From positions 1 through 40,845 of the forward strand of contig JAHRAJ010000014.1 of assembly GCA_020027365.1 (NCBI GenBank): DNA of 40,845 bases, in the 5' to 3' direction. Shown piece after piece: positions 34,074 to 40,845 of the stretch (position 1 is the first letter of the stretch; every line of letters starts with the position of its first letter). The position numbers and the translations under genes are program-made. The notes beneath the pieces were generated by a model. It was not told where the DNA came from. It saw only the letters and a program-made list of their open reading frames with translations, and searched no databases. This stretch comes from Cenarchaeum sp. Lineage in GTDB: Archaea > Thermoproteota > Nitrososphaeria > Nitrososphaerales > Nitrosopumilaceae.

Positions 34074-34082
34074 CTATAAATA
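34074..34082 (+). promoter_or_regulatory. TATA box of the arginine decarboxylase gene
   Basis: ctataaata is centred about 30 nt before the TTG at 34108. Confidence 0.6.
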
Positions 34083-34107
34083 ATTACCAAACCCCGCCAA
34101 GATCACC

Positions 34108-34659
34108 TTGCTGGATTTGGTCGCAAAAAGGTTGTTCCTTACACGGGGCAAAGGCATACACGAGGACAGGCTGACCAGCTTTGAGTATGCGCTGCGCGAC
34201 GCAGGCATTGCCGGCACCAACTTGGTTTTGATATCCAGCATATTCCCACCCAACGCAAAGCTTGTACCCAAGGCGGCCGGCCTCCGCGAGATACACCCGG
34301 GCCAGATCCTGTTCACAATATACTCGCGCAACCAGACCAACGAGCCGCACCGACTCTGCGGGGCATCCGTCGGGGTCGCAAGGCCCACAGACCCCACCCG
34401 GTACGGCTACCTGTCCGAGTATGACTCTTTTGGCAAGAATGAAAAGCAGGCAGGCGACTATGCCGAGGACATCGCCGCGCAGATGCTGGCATCCTCGCTT
34501 GGAATCCCCTTTGACGTGGATAAAAACTGGGACGAAAAGCGCCAGCAGTGGAACGTCTCGGGCCAGATTTACAAGACGCACAACATCACGCAGACCGCCG
34601 CCGGCAACAAGGACGGCAAGTGGACCACGGTCTTTGCGGCGGCCGTACTGCTCCTCTAG
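34108..34659 (+). CDS. pdaD: Pyruvoyl-dependent arginine decarboxylase
   Basis: Decarboxylates arginine to agmatine, the first step of archaeal polyamine synthesis. The proenzyme self-cleaves between the two serines of ISSIFPPNAKL (Ser43-Ser44), turning Ser44 into the pyruvoyl cofactor. Other family features are FEYALRDAGIAGTNLV before the site and the later HPGQILFTIYSRNQTNEPHRLCGASVGVARP and GKWTTVFAAAVLLL. Length 183 is slightly above the methanogen enzyme. Translation begins with TTG (LDLVAKRLFLTRGKG), supported by the upstream TATA box. Its stop overlaps the stop of the opposite-strand gene by 3-4 nt. Confidence 0.93.
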   Translation: MLDLVAKRLFLTRGKGIHEDRLTSFEYALRDAGIAGTNLVLISSIFPPNAKLVPKAAGLREIHPGQILFTIYSRNQTNEPHRLCGASVGVARPTDPTRYGYLSEYDSFGKNEKQAGDYAEDIAAQMLASSLGIPFDVDKNWDEKRQQWNVSGQIYKTHNITQTAAGNKDGKWTTVFAAAVLLL

Positions 34660-35903
34660 CGGTTGCGGTATCCCCTCAGGTAAAACCCGGCGGCCGCGGC
34701 CGCAAACACGGCTATAATGATCGCGATCACAACATACTCCTCGACGCCAACCCCGTCCTGCGTCACAGTGGCGGCCGAACCGCCGCCCTGCCGTCCGGCA
34801 GAAGACGCGGGATCAAACTCCAGTACAAGGCCCCCGTCATCACCCGCATCCACGTCGGTTCCAAACAGATACCTGCCGTCAATCTTCACCCCCTCGACAG
34901 AGTCAAACACCCACCCGCTCTTGCCAAACTCGGTGGGAATCCACTCCCCTCCAACCTCCCGCGTAGGAATCATGTCGGCCTCGGCCGCGCGCAGTTTCAC
35001 CACGTCGGGGGACAGCATCACAACCTGAAACACAGAGTTTAGCGGATAAAACCCGTTTGAGAAATAGTCAGACCTCGTAATCTTGCCTATTCCAAAATAA
35101 TCCATCGGATCCACCCGGCTTACATTCGCCGCCCCCCCGTATTCAGAGGACACCTTTAGCTGGAATAGCGGGTGTTCGTCACACGGGATTATCGACAGAG
35201 ACATGTGGGTAACATCGCCGGCCGCAAGCGTTCCGGCCGCCGTGAAAAACCCGCCCGCATCCCTGATGCGGCGATCCACAGTCAGGGCCGCTATCTTTTG
35301 GTACATCGAATACGTGTCTTCCCTCGGCATCGCGTATACGGCCGAGACCACGTCCCTGCCAGACACCGTGCCGGACGTGCCAAGCAGCACGTTTAGCTCG
35401 TCGCGGTGATGGATATAGCTTGAATGATATGCGGCGTCCGTGTCAAACAGCCTGTTGAGATCGCCTATCACGGAATCGCCTGCAGCTCTGGCGGCATCCT
35501 GAATCTTGATTATGTTGGTGTCCTCTGGCGCCCGAAGAATGTTGATCAGGATGCATCCGCGGTCTGCAACCCCGGGCACGCCACACCCCTCTTGGTTGGT
35601 CAGTATGACCGACACTATTCGGGGGTTGTCCAGTATGTCGTTGACCAGCCCGCTTGGCACAATGATCTCCTGGTTGCTCGTGCTCTGCAGCGTTATCGAG
35701 GCCGTGATGTTGCCGCTAAACGTCCTGTCGATGACCAGCTGTGCGCTCTCTTGGAACGTGGCCAGCTGGGGTTTTTGTGAATATGCATCGTCGACCGCCG
35801 ATGACCACGCAGTCAGGGCCACCGCCACCATCACCATCGCCGCCGCCGGCACGTCAACAGACCCAAAAACCCGTGATCGGCGCACCGTTTGCAACGGCAC
35901 CAT
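34656..35903 (-). CDS. Exported membrane-anchored surface protein
   Basis: A 415-residue protein with no named domain. The N-terminus has a basic stretch (QTVRRSRVF) and a hydrophobic signal segment (AAAMVMVAVALTAW) ending near AYS; the C-terminus has a membrane helix (EYVVIAIIIAVFAAAAAGFYL) followed by RGYRNR, giving an outside-facing body held by a C-terminal anchor. The body is acidic and strand-rich, with Cys pairs (GCGVPGVADRGC) and repeated hydrophobic strands. Such type I anchored proteins are common on thaumarchaeal surfaces. Upstream frames are not coding. The start at 35903 is the first ATG of the hydrophobic segment; the promoter (AT-rich 35917-35926) is close and not decisive. It converges on pdaD with overlapping stops. 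Confidence 0.78.
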   Translation of the reverse strand: MVPLQTVRRSRVFGSVDVPAAAMVMVAVALTAWSSAVDDAYSQKPQLATFQESAQLVIDRTFSGNITASITLQSTSNQEIIVPSGLVNDILDNPRIVSVILTNQEGCGVPGVADRGCILINILRAPEDTNIIKIQDAARAAGDSVIGDLNRLFDTDAAYHSSYIHHRDELNVLLGTSGTVSGRDVVSAVYAMPREDTYSMYQKIAALTVDRRIRDAGGFFTAAGTLAAGDVTHMSLSIIPCDEHPLFQLKVSSEYGGAANVSRVDPMDYFGIGKITRSDYFSNGFYPLNSVFQVVMLSPDVVKLRAAEADMIPTREVGGEWIPTEFGKSGWVFDSVEGVKIDGRYLFGTDVDAGDDGGLVLEFDPASSAGRQGGGSAATVTQDGVGVEEYVVIAIIIAVFAAAAAGFYLRGYRNR

Positions 35904-36092
35904 GCCGCCTTTAGAAATTATTAAGGTTGCGTATGCGCATCCGATGCGGGCCAGGACGCTTGCCGGCTCCCGCCAACCGCGACGACGGGGCCGCCAAAAG
36001 GCCGACGCACGGGTGAAATGTCGGCAAAACCCGCCTGTAACCGCGTCGGTTTTTTCAATCATGAATGCGGACACCACATGCCACGACGGTTG

Positions 36093-37811
36093 CTATCCCC
36101 ACCCCAGCGCATCATGGTATGATTTTGGGACGCGCGCCCTTGCCTTGCTCAGAACATGGTGGACGGACGCGTCGAGCACATACGTGCGCGCCCAGTCGTT
36201 GCCGTTGCGCACCGAGCGGCCCAGCCCCTGCAACAGCTTTGTCACGGTCTGTGCATCATACCACATCGGAAACAGATGCATCTTTTCACTCACCCTGCGC
36301 TCCCCCAGATTCGGGTATGGAACCTTGGCAATGATCTGAAACCTGGACAGGTCGTCCTTGAGATCCACCCCCTCCCACAGCGACGAGGACAGCAGTACGC
36401 TGCCGGTGGTGCCCGCATGCTCGTCCAGTATGTCGTCTTGCGTGCGCCCGTCGTCGTTGCGGCTGTGACACATGCGTATACGCGCCCGGTTTGGTTCCGA
36501 CAGCCCCCCCATGATCTCGCGGCACCACTGCACAGACGAGGTCAGTATCAATCCGCGATCCCCCGCATGCTGGGCCATAATCTCGTCGATCTTTTTGATC
36601 ACCGCCAGCCTGTCATCGGGGGTGGACCTGCTGTTGAGGCGCCGCACATCCAAAAAATCCACGCGCCGGTGCTCCACCGGAAACGGCGATTTGGGCGCGT
36701 CAACCACGGCCACCTCGCCGGGGTCAATCCCGGTATTTTCGCAAAAGCTTGCGAGGTCTATGGTGGCAGACATGTACATCTGCGTCCCGTCGCCAAACAG
36801 CTCCTCTACATACCTGGATATGTTGATGGGCCGGATCGACACGGAGCGAAACCCGCCGCCCGCGTCGGTGTCGGGCCTGTTTATCACAAAGTTTTTCGGA
36901 TCCGACGTCATCTCGACGCGGGCCTGGCTGGCGCGCTTGTACCTCGACTCTAGCCTCGCATACGCCTCGTGGTCCGGCTTGAGGGCAAAGGCCCGGCTTG
37001 ATTCGAGATCCTTGAGGGCCCTTGCATAATGCGTTGCTAGGCCGTCTGCCATGTCTATGATCGAGCTTATGTCCGACAGGTCGTATGCATCCACGGTCAT
37101 GCCGCACTCGTCTAGCTCCCCACGCCGTATGTCAATCCCTATAAACTGGATTATTTGATCCTCAATCTTGTGCGCCTCGTCAAATATGGTGATTCCCCGG
37201 CCCAGGTACTCTGCAAACGTCTTTTGGTTGTACTTTATCGTCTGAAAATACGATGCATAGTTCCACAGCGCGTGGGGCGCCACCAGCGCCCTGTATTTTT
37301 GCATGTAATACTCGCACGAGTCGGCCCCGTACTTGCCGTCGGCGACATCCTTTATCTTCGGCTTGAACTGGCACGTCTCCTCCACAACCCTGCCGTTTTT
37401 GGACACCTTTTCGACGCACCTGCCCTTGTCACACGTCAGCCCCTGCCTCTTTGCACGCGCGGCAGAGTGCACAGACTTGGATTTCATCAGCTTTGGGCAG
37501 GCAAAGTTGGACTTGCCCTTTATCGGCATCAAAAAGCTCAGATCGCGCGAATATTGGTCCTGAAGCTGCTTTGTGGCGGTCACAATCGACGAGCTGTCAC
37601 AGTATGCCGCCACGGTGGCCGCGATCAGCGACTTGCCCACGCCCGTGGGGGCAGACAGGATTATCCTCTTGTATCCAGATGCCAGGTGTTGCTCGACACT
37701 CTTTAGAATATCCCGCTGGATGGCCCTAGGCGTAAAGCCCCCTGGAAAGTCAGACAGGATGTCCCCGACTCCACCGCTGCTGCCGTTGCTACTGCTACCG
37801 CCGCCGCTCAC
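36093..37811 (-). CDS. XPD/DinG-family DNA helicase
   Basis: Superfamily 2 helicase. Walker A SAPTGVGKS, motif Ia ATKQLQDQYSRDL and motif II DEAHKIED are clear; C-terminal motifs include GDRGLILTSS, GSVLLSSSLWEGVDLK and the arginine-finger region QGLGRSVRNGNDWA. Between motifs Ia and II are five cysteines (FACP, LTCDKGRC, ETCQF, DSCEYY), four of which probably bind the [4Fe-4S] cluster of the XPD family. A role in nucleotide excision or damage repair is the family norm; no partner is adjacent. The ATG-equivalent at 37829 gives a longer frame, but the TATA box at 37834-37841 places the leaderless start at the GTG at 37811. The first 15 residues are Gly/Ser-rich low complexity. Confidence 0.9.
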   Translation of the reverse strand: MSGGGSSSNGSSGGVGDILSDFPGGFTPRAIQRDILKSVEQHLASGYKRIILSAPTGVGKSLIAATVAAYCDSSSIVTATKQLQDQYSRDLSFLMPIKGKSNFACPKLMKSKSVHSAARAKRQGLTCDKGRCVEKVSKNGRVVEETCQFKPKIKDVADGKYGADSCEYYMQKYRALVAPHALWNYASYFQTIKYNQKTFAEYLGRGITIFDEAHKIEDQIIQFIGIDIRRGELDECGMTVDAYDLSDISSIIDMADGLATHYARALKDLESSRAFALKPDHEAYARLESRYKRASQARVEMTSDPKNFVINRPDTDAGGGFRSVSIRPINISRYVEELFGDGTQMYMSATIDLASFCENTGIDPGEVAVVDAPKSPFPVEHRRVDFLDVRRLNSRSTPDDRLAVIKKIDEIMAQHAGDRGLILTSSVQWCREIMGGLSEPNRARIRMCHSRNDDGRTQDDILDEHAGTTGSVLLSSSLWEGVDLKDDLSRFQIIAKVPYPNLGERRVSEKMHLFPMWYDAQTVTKLLQGLGRSVRNGNDWARTYVLDASVHHVLSKARARVPKSYHDALGWG

Positions 37812-37833
37812 GCAGACGCCCGGGCGCACCGCT

Positions 37834-37841
37834 ACTTAAAC
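37834..37841 (-). promoter_or_regulatory. TATA box of the XPD-like helicase gene
   Basis: Minus-strand gtttaagt is centred 27 nt before the GTG at 37811 but only about 9 nt before the GTG at 37829, so it decides the start. Confidence 0.6.
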
Positions 37842-37844
37842 GCC

Positions 37845-38012
37845 TCAATCGGACCGGCGGCGATCACCGCCGCCGCCAAGCCGATCAGGGCCGTCCATGG
37901 CACCTTGTGCAGACAGCCTGTTGTGGCACTCGGTACACACGGTTCTTGCGGCATTCTCGTCCAAGATAATCGAGACCCCGCTGGCATGGCATTTATGACA
38001 TAAACCAATCAT
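37845..38012 (-). CDS. Small zinc-ribbon-like protein, 55 residues
   Basis: Two CxxC pairs, CHKCHASGV and CTECHNRL, separated by a loop (SIILDENAARTV), typical of a treble-clef or ribbon zinc site. The tail is Gly/Arg/Asp-rich and low complexity. The start at 38012 (MIGLCHKC) is fixed by the TATA box at 38034-38044; a longer frame reaching 38054 has no promoter fit. Nucleic-acid or protein binding is possible; function unknown. Its stop is 34 nt before the helicase start on the same strand, but the helicase has its own TATA box. Confidence 0.75.
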   Translation of the reverse strand: MIGLCHKCHASGVSIILDENAARTVCTECHNRLSAQGAMDGPDRLGGGGDRRRSD

Positions 38013-38033
38013 AACGGCCCTGTGGGCAGGCCA

Positions 38034-38044
38034 TACATTAATTT
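38034..38044 (-). promoter_or_regulatory. TATA box of the 55-residue zinc-ribbon gene
   Basis: Minus-strand aaattaatgta, about 26 nt before the ATG at 38012. Confidence 0.5.
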
Positions 38045-38081
38045 GCAGAGTCAATTTTGATTATCCAATGGATGGAACATT

Positions 38082-38216
38082 TTGAAGGCGCGTTTTGCAG
38101 GCAAGTGTAGCGAGTGTGGCGAGCCGATCAAGACAGGCAAGGAGATTCTTAAAAACTCCAAGGGCATTTGGGTTCACAAGTTTTGCTGCGATGTAGACGG
38201 CGAGGATTTGCCCTAG
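38082..38216 (+). CDS. Tiny zinc-binding protein, 44 residues
   Basis: Found by direct reading. A TTG start is followed by KARFAGKCSECGEPIKTG, then ILKNSKGIWVHKFCC and DVDGEDLP. Cys9, Cys12, His32 and Cys35 have LIM-like spacing, with a Gly-Ile-Trp-Val-His core, so a single zinc site is likely. There is no in-frame ATG; an in-frame stop lies 24 nt upstream, so TTG at 38082 is the only reasonable start. The upstream AT-rich segment at 38050-38063 is a weak promoter match. Divergent from the 55-residue zinc protein; the two may form a pair of small regulators. Confidence 0.75.
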   Translation: MKARFAGKCSECGEPIKTGKEILKNSKGIWVHKFCCDVDGEDLP

Positions 38217-38448
38217 GCGGCGATCGGGTGCAGGGGGGCGCGGCGTGTGCGCATCCACCCGGCGCCCCGCCAGCACGCCGCACCGCGGACAACGGGGGAG
38301 ATTTTGGCCCTTTTCCACAACCCACCATCTGCCGATCAGACGGCACCGGTGCCGCAACCCCGCGCCCCAGCATCACGGGCCTGTGGGACTGCCCCCTCTC
38401 CCCCCGCAGCATGATCAGCGCCATGGCACGCCAAGCCGTAGATCTTGG

Positions 38449-38455
38449 AAAAAAA
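38449..38455 (-). terminator. T7 terminator of the Spondin-domain gene
   Basis: Seven A on the plus strand read as T on the minus strand, 35 nt after the stop of the Spondin-domain gene. Confidence 0.5.
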
Positions 38456-38489
38456 GAGGGGTGGGGGGGTGGTTAGGTACCCGGCATCA

Positions 38490-39251
38490 TCATCCAATCC
38501 GCATGATGTCGATTCGGACTGCGGGGTTTGACCACTTGTGGACGTCCGTGAGATCGGCAACGCCCATCACGCCGGGATGTGGGATGACCACGCCCGTCTC
38601 GGAGATCTCGGCGTTGGTGGATCCCGTTCCCTCGTCGTCTGAGGAGACACCGATCTCGCCCTGACACGGTGGCACCATGTCGGCAAAGTCCTCTGTGTTC
38701 ATCTCGGTTCTGGCATCGTATGCCTTGGCGTACACCGTCTTTGAGTGGGCGTATGGCAGCTTTACACCGTCAATGCCAGCAAATCCGTCGTTTGTGCACA
38801 CCAGCATGCTTGCAAACGAGAGGTATCTATGGCCCCCGTCGGCGGTTATGGTGAACGTCTCAGAGTGTGCAAGACCGGTCTGTGCAGGATCGTTTGCAGG
38901 CACCAGATGCGCCGTGCCCCGTACAATCTCGGATATGCCGTCCATGCCAGTGATGCTGTCCACCAACGGCATGGCGTTGCCGTTTTCGGCCAGCTGCTGC
39001 AGCTGCTCGGTTGCCTCGTGACCCACAGAAAAGATTCCGGCGTCTTTGGCATGGGTTATGAGCAATGGCGGCGTTATCGGCTGGCCCGGCATGATGTTGG
39101 TGACCGTGACCTCGTATGTCGTCATTTTGGCCGCGCTGGACTCTTGGATTCCGGCAACACCCGTTGCAGCCACCAGCATCACTGCGGCAGATGCAATGCA
39201 TAGTGCGAAAATCCCAGTCCTTGCTCGGCCTGTTCTGTATTTTGCATTCAT
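38490..39251 (-). CDS. Secreted Spondin-domain protein
   Basis: A 253-residue exported protein. The N-terminus (MNAKYRTGRARTG plus FALCIASAAVMLVAATGVA) is a clear signal peptide with a basic n-region. The mature part matches the Spondin_N fold: TYEVTVTNIMPGQPITPPLLITHAKDAGIFSVG, ATEQLQQLAENGNAMPLVDSI, SETFTITADGGHRYLSFASMLVCTNDGFAGIDGVKLP, and a C-terminal HKWSNPAVRIDIMRI. The domain usually mediates adhesion or carbohydrate contacts in animals and occurs in secreted bacterial and archaeal proteins. Two starts are possible, 39251 and 39260 (MLVMN), each about 26 nt after one of two adjacent TATA-like elements. Confidence 0.85.
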   Translation of the reverse strand: MNAKYRTGRARTGIFALCIASAAVMLVAATGVAGIQESSAAKMTTYEVTVTNIMPGQPITPPLLITHAKDAGIFSVGHEATEQLQQLAENGNAMPLVDSITGMDGISEIVRGTAHLVPANDPAQTGLAHSETFTITADGGHRYLSFASMLVCTNDGFAGIDGVKLPYAHSKTVYAKAYDARTEMNTEDFADMVPPCQGEIGVSSDDEGTGSTNAEISETGVVIPHPGVMGVADLTDVHKWSNPAVRIDIMRIG

Positions 39252-39273
39252 TACAAGCATGACCGGGGCTTGG

Positions 39274-39289
39274 CATTTAAGGTTTAAAC
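39274..39289 (-). promoter_or_regulatory. Twin TATA-like elements of the Spondin-domain gene
   Basis: Minus-strand cttaaatg (39274-39281) fits the start at 39251; gtttaaac (39282-39289) fits the start at 39260. Both may be used. Confidence 0.5.
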
Positions 39290-39435
39290 CAGATTCGGCG
39301 CCAAAATGCGGATGCGGCGGCTCCAAAACCACGCACACAAGCCCGGCGTATTTTTGGCAAGTTCGCAGGTTTGGCGCCAACCTGAAATCCCCGCCGCGGG
39401 CGGCCGCAGCAGGCGTAACCGCCCATCACAGCCCA

Positions 39436-40164
39436 TCACCCCAGGCTGGAAATCATGGGGACGATGTCCATGCTTACGCACGATATCATTGGGACGTCGG
39501 ATGTGACAAATCTGGATACGCCGGTCTCCCTGAGATCCATGATCAGGTCCTGAAAGTCCCTCAGGTTGTCGGTCTCAAAGGCCAGCATGAAATCCTGATC
39601 CCCAATCCCAAACGAGTATGTCGTGTTTAGCGATATCTGGGGGTACCTCTTGCTGACCTCGATGTGCTCGTCCATGAGCTCCTGCCGCCTTTGGGAGGTA
39701 AGCAGATACCACTCCCTGCTCTTGACGAAGGGGTAGACCACGACGTACTTTTTGGGCTCGTTGCCGGCCACAAAAGACATCGGTTTTGGCAGTTCCCGAG
39801 AGTATGCTGACGGCCTAGTGCACGACAGGTATGTGCGGGACGGTATGATGTACTTGCCAAACACGGTCATGTACAGCTTGGATACGACGTCCTGTATCTC
39901 CTCCACGGTCTTGGCCGCAAACCAGAACAAAATGTCGGCATCATCCCTGAGTCCCAGCGTAGAGTATGTCCGGGTCTTCACCCCCGAGTTTCGGATTACG
40001 TTTTGGACCTCCTTGGCAGACTCTTCCTTTGCCAAGTCTGCCATCCACCTCCACTTTTGATCAATCTTGAAGAATGAAAAGTCAAAGTAATAGCCGTCTT
40101 CGTCCTTGTCGCCGGCACTGCCGCCATCGCGCAGATCTTGTCCAGACACGGTCACATAAACCAC
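39436..40164 (-). CDS. Chlorite dismutase-family (Cld/HemQ-like) protein
   Basis: Ferredoxin-like fold protein of the Cld/coproheme decarboxylase superfamily. Family marks: FFKIDQKWRW and DILFWFAAKT in the first half; KSREWYLLTSQRRQELMDEHIEVSKRYPQ, with His167 as the probable proximal haem ligand; NTTYSFGIGDQDFMLAFETD and LIMDLRETGVSRFV in the second. The residue opposite haem that is Arg in true chlorite dismutases appears to be Ser or Tyr here, so a chlorite-degrading role is unlikely; haem handling is more probable. The GTG start shares one base with the sufC stop, so the two genes are cotranscribed and coupled. Confidence 0.82.
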   Translation of the reverse strand: MVYVTVSGQDLRDGGSAGDKDEDGYYFDFSFFKIDQKWRWMADLAKEESAKEVQNVIRNSGVKTRTYSTLGLRDDADILFWFAAKTVEEIQDVVSKLYMTVFGKYIIPSRTYLSCTRPSAYSRELPKPMSFVAGNEPKKYVVVYPFVKSREWYLLTSQRRQELMDEHIEVSKRYPQISLNTTYSFGIGDQDFMLAFETDNLRDFQDLIMDLRETGVSRFVTSDVPMISCVSMDIVPMISSLG

Positions 40165-40845
40165 TACCGCTGTGGCTTTTGTCCAACCTGTTCCAGCACC
40201 CAGTCATACCCCTTTTCGTCAAGCTCGTCTGCCAGCGAGGCCTGCCCGCTCTTGATCACCCTGCCTTCGGCAAACACATGGACGTGGTCCAGCCGGTTTA
40301 GGAACTTTAGTATGCGTGCATAGTGGGTGATGACGATCACGGTAGAGTCTTTTGCAGACACCTCGCTGATTGCCTTTGCAACCGCCTGCACCGCGTCGAC
40401 GTCAAGTCCCGAATCGGGCTCGTCAAGAATCGATATCCGGGGTTTGAGAACCGCCATCTGAAGCACCTCTGACCTCTTTTTCTCACCGCCCGAAAATCCC
40501 TCGTTGAGATACCTAGAGAGAAACTCGTCCTTGAGTCCGACCTTGGCCAGATTTTCCTTTAGGTATTTCTGAAACTCCCTCACCGTGATAAACACCTCCC
40601 TGTCGTCGCCCTCTAGCGCCTTGCTCAACGAGTTGTACGACGTCCTCAAAAAGTGCGAAAAACCAACGCCTGAAACCTCGGTGGGATACTGGAATCCCAA
40701 AAACAGCCCCCTTTTTGCCCTCTCGTCGGCGGTCAGATCCAGTATGCTCTGGCCGTCAAGCAGTATGTCCCCCGACGTCACCTCGTACTTGGGGTGTGCC
40801 AGCAACGTGTATGACAGCATGCTCTTGCCAGAGCCGTTGGGGCCC
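40164..40845 (-). CDS. sufC: SufC Fe-S cluster assembly ATPase (5' end cut by window)
   Basis: ABC-type ATPase that works with SufB and SufD to build Fe-S clusters in the cytoplasm. The window edge cuts the N-terminus just before the Walker A motif, whose end reads GPNGSGKSM at the right border. Seen in the retained part: GLFLGFQYPTEVSGV (Q-loop and SufC-specific Pro), GFSGGEKKRSEVLQ (signature, with the SufC-type KKR), SILDEPDSGLDVDAV (Walker B) and VIVITHYARIL (switch His). Ends with KGYDWVLEQVGQ. Cld-family gene follows with overlap. The missing first 30 or so codons lie outside the window. Confidence 0.95.
   Translation of the reverse strand, partial: GPNGSGKSMLSYTLLAHPKYEVTSGDILLDGQSILDLTADERAKRGLFLGFQYPTEVSGVGFSHFLRTSYNSLSKALEGDDREVFITVREFQKYLKENLAKVGLKDEFLSRYLNEGFSGGEKKRSEVLQMAVLKPRISILDEPDSGLDVDAVQAVAKAISEVSAKDSTVIVITHYARILKFLNRLDHVHVFAEGRVIKSGQASLADELDEKGYDWVLEQVGQKPQR

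Noticed and set aside
39436..40164. Calling the Cld-family gene a chlorite dismutase
   Set aside because: The distal residue typical of true chlorite dismutases was not found; only family membership is claimed.

Overview
This window looks like a piece of a GC-rich ammonia-oxidising archaeon (Thaumarchaeota/Nitrososphaerota, most like the Cenarchaeum or sponge-symbiont side of the Nitrosopumilaceae). Several independent signs point there: archaeal enzyme versions (Thi4, pyruvoyl arginine decarboxylase, aldolase-type ADH synthase with dehydroquinate synthase II, XPD-like helicase, archaeal myo-inositol-1-phosphate synthase), a B12-binding methylmalonyl-CoA mutase small subunit (3-hydroxypropionate/4-hydroxybutyrate cycle), F420 and futalosine-menaquinone genes, TATA boxes about 26 nt before start codons, and GTG/TTG leaderless starts. 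The species assignment is inference; no rRNA or amoA is present.

Layout. 0-8.3 kb: thi4, a putative metallopeptidase-like gene carrying a 24-unit AAC repeat, thioredoxin reductase, a TusA-like protein, a PHP phosphoesterase, a HAD phosphatase abutting cofE, two small proteins and prolyl-tRNA synthetase. 8.5-12.4 kb: convergent egtB and egtD (ergothioneine core) and a peptide-type ABC ATPase. 12.6-17.4 kb: smc and myo-inositol-1-phosphate synthase. 17.4-20.7 kb: gene-poor spacers around the B12-binding mutase subunit, a helical protein of unknown function and a 48-residue membrane peptide. 20.7-25.5 kb: a secreted His/Met-rich protein with two tandem domains, an HD-domain protein, a membrane J-domain protein, a mini-TPR protein and a 53-residue C2H2 zinc finger. 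25.7-31.6 kb: an MqnE-like radical SAM enzyme, a small membrane protein, a three-gene overlapping operon for the archaeal shikimate route (ADH synthase, DHQ synthase II, DHQ dehydratase) and a DEAD-box helicase with a Gly/Arg tail. 31.6-33.7 kb: mostly empty GC-rich DNA with tRNA-Thr(UGU). 33.7-40.8 kb: a small membrane protein, pyruvoyl arginine decarboxylase, a membrane-anchored surface protein, an XPD/DinG-like helicase, two tiny zinc proteins, a Spondin-domain secreted protein, a chlorite-dismutase-family protein and sufC (cut by the window edge).

Themes. Most genes are single transcription units with their own TATA box; I used the 24-30 nt TATA-to-start spacing to choose starts, which moves several away from the longest reading frame. 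The exceptions are the shikimate operon, HAD-cofE and sufC-Cld. A second theme is in-frame, low-complexity trinucleotide tracts (poly-Asn, poly-Gln, poly-Gly, Gly/Ser/Asn) inside otherwise conserved enzymes, along with long, GC-rich, repeat-prone spacers. Three genes shorter than 55 codons were found by reading the spacers directly. I see no CRISPR array, transposase, integrase or rRNA, and no clear defence cluster.
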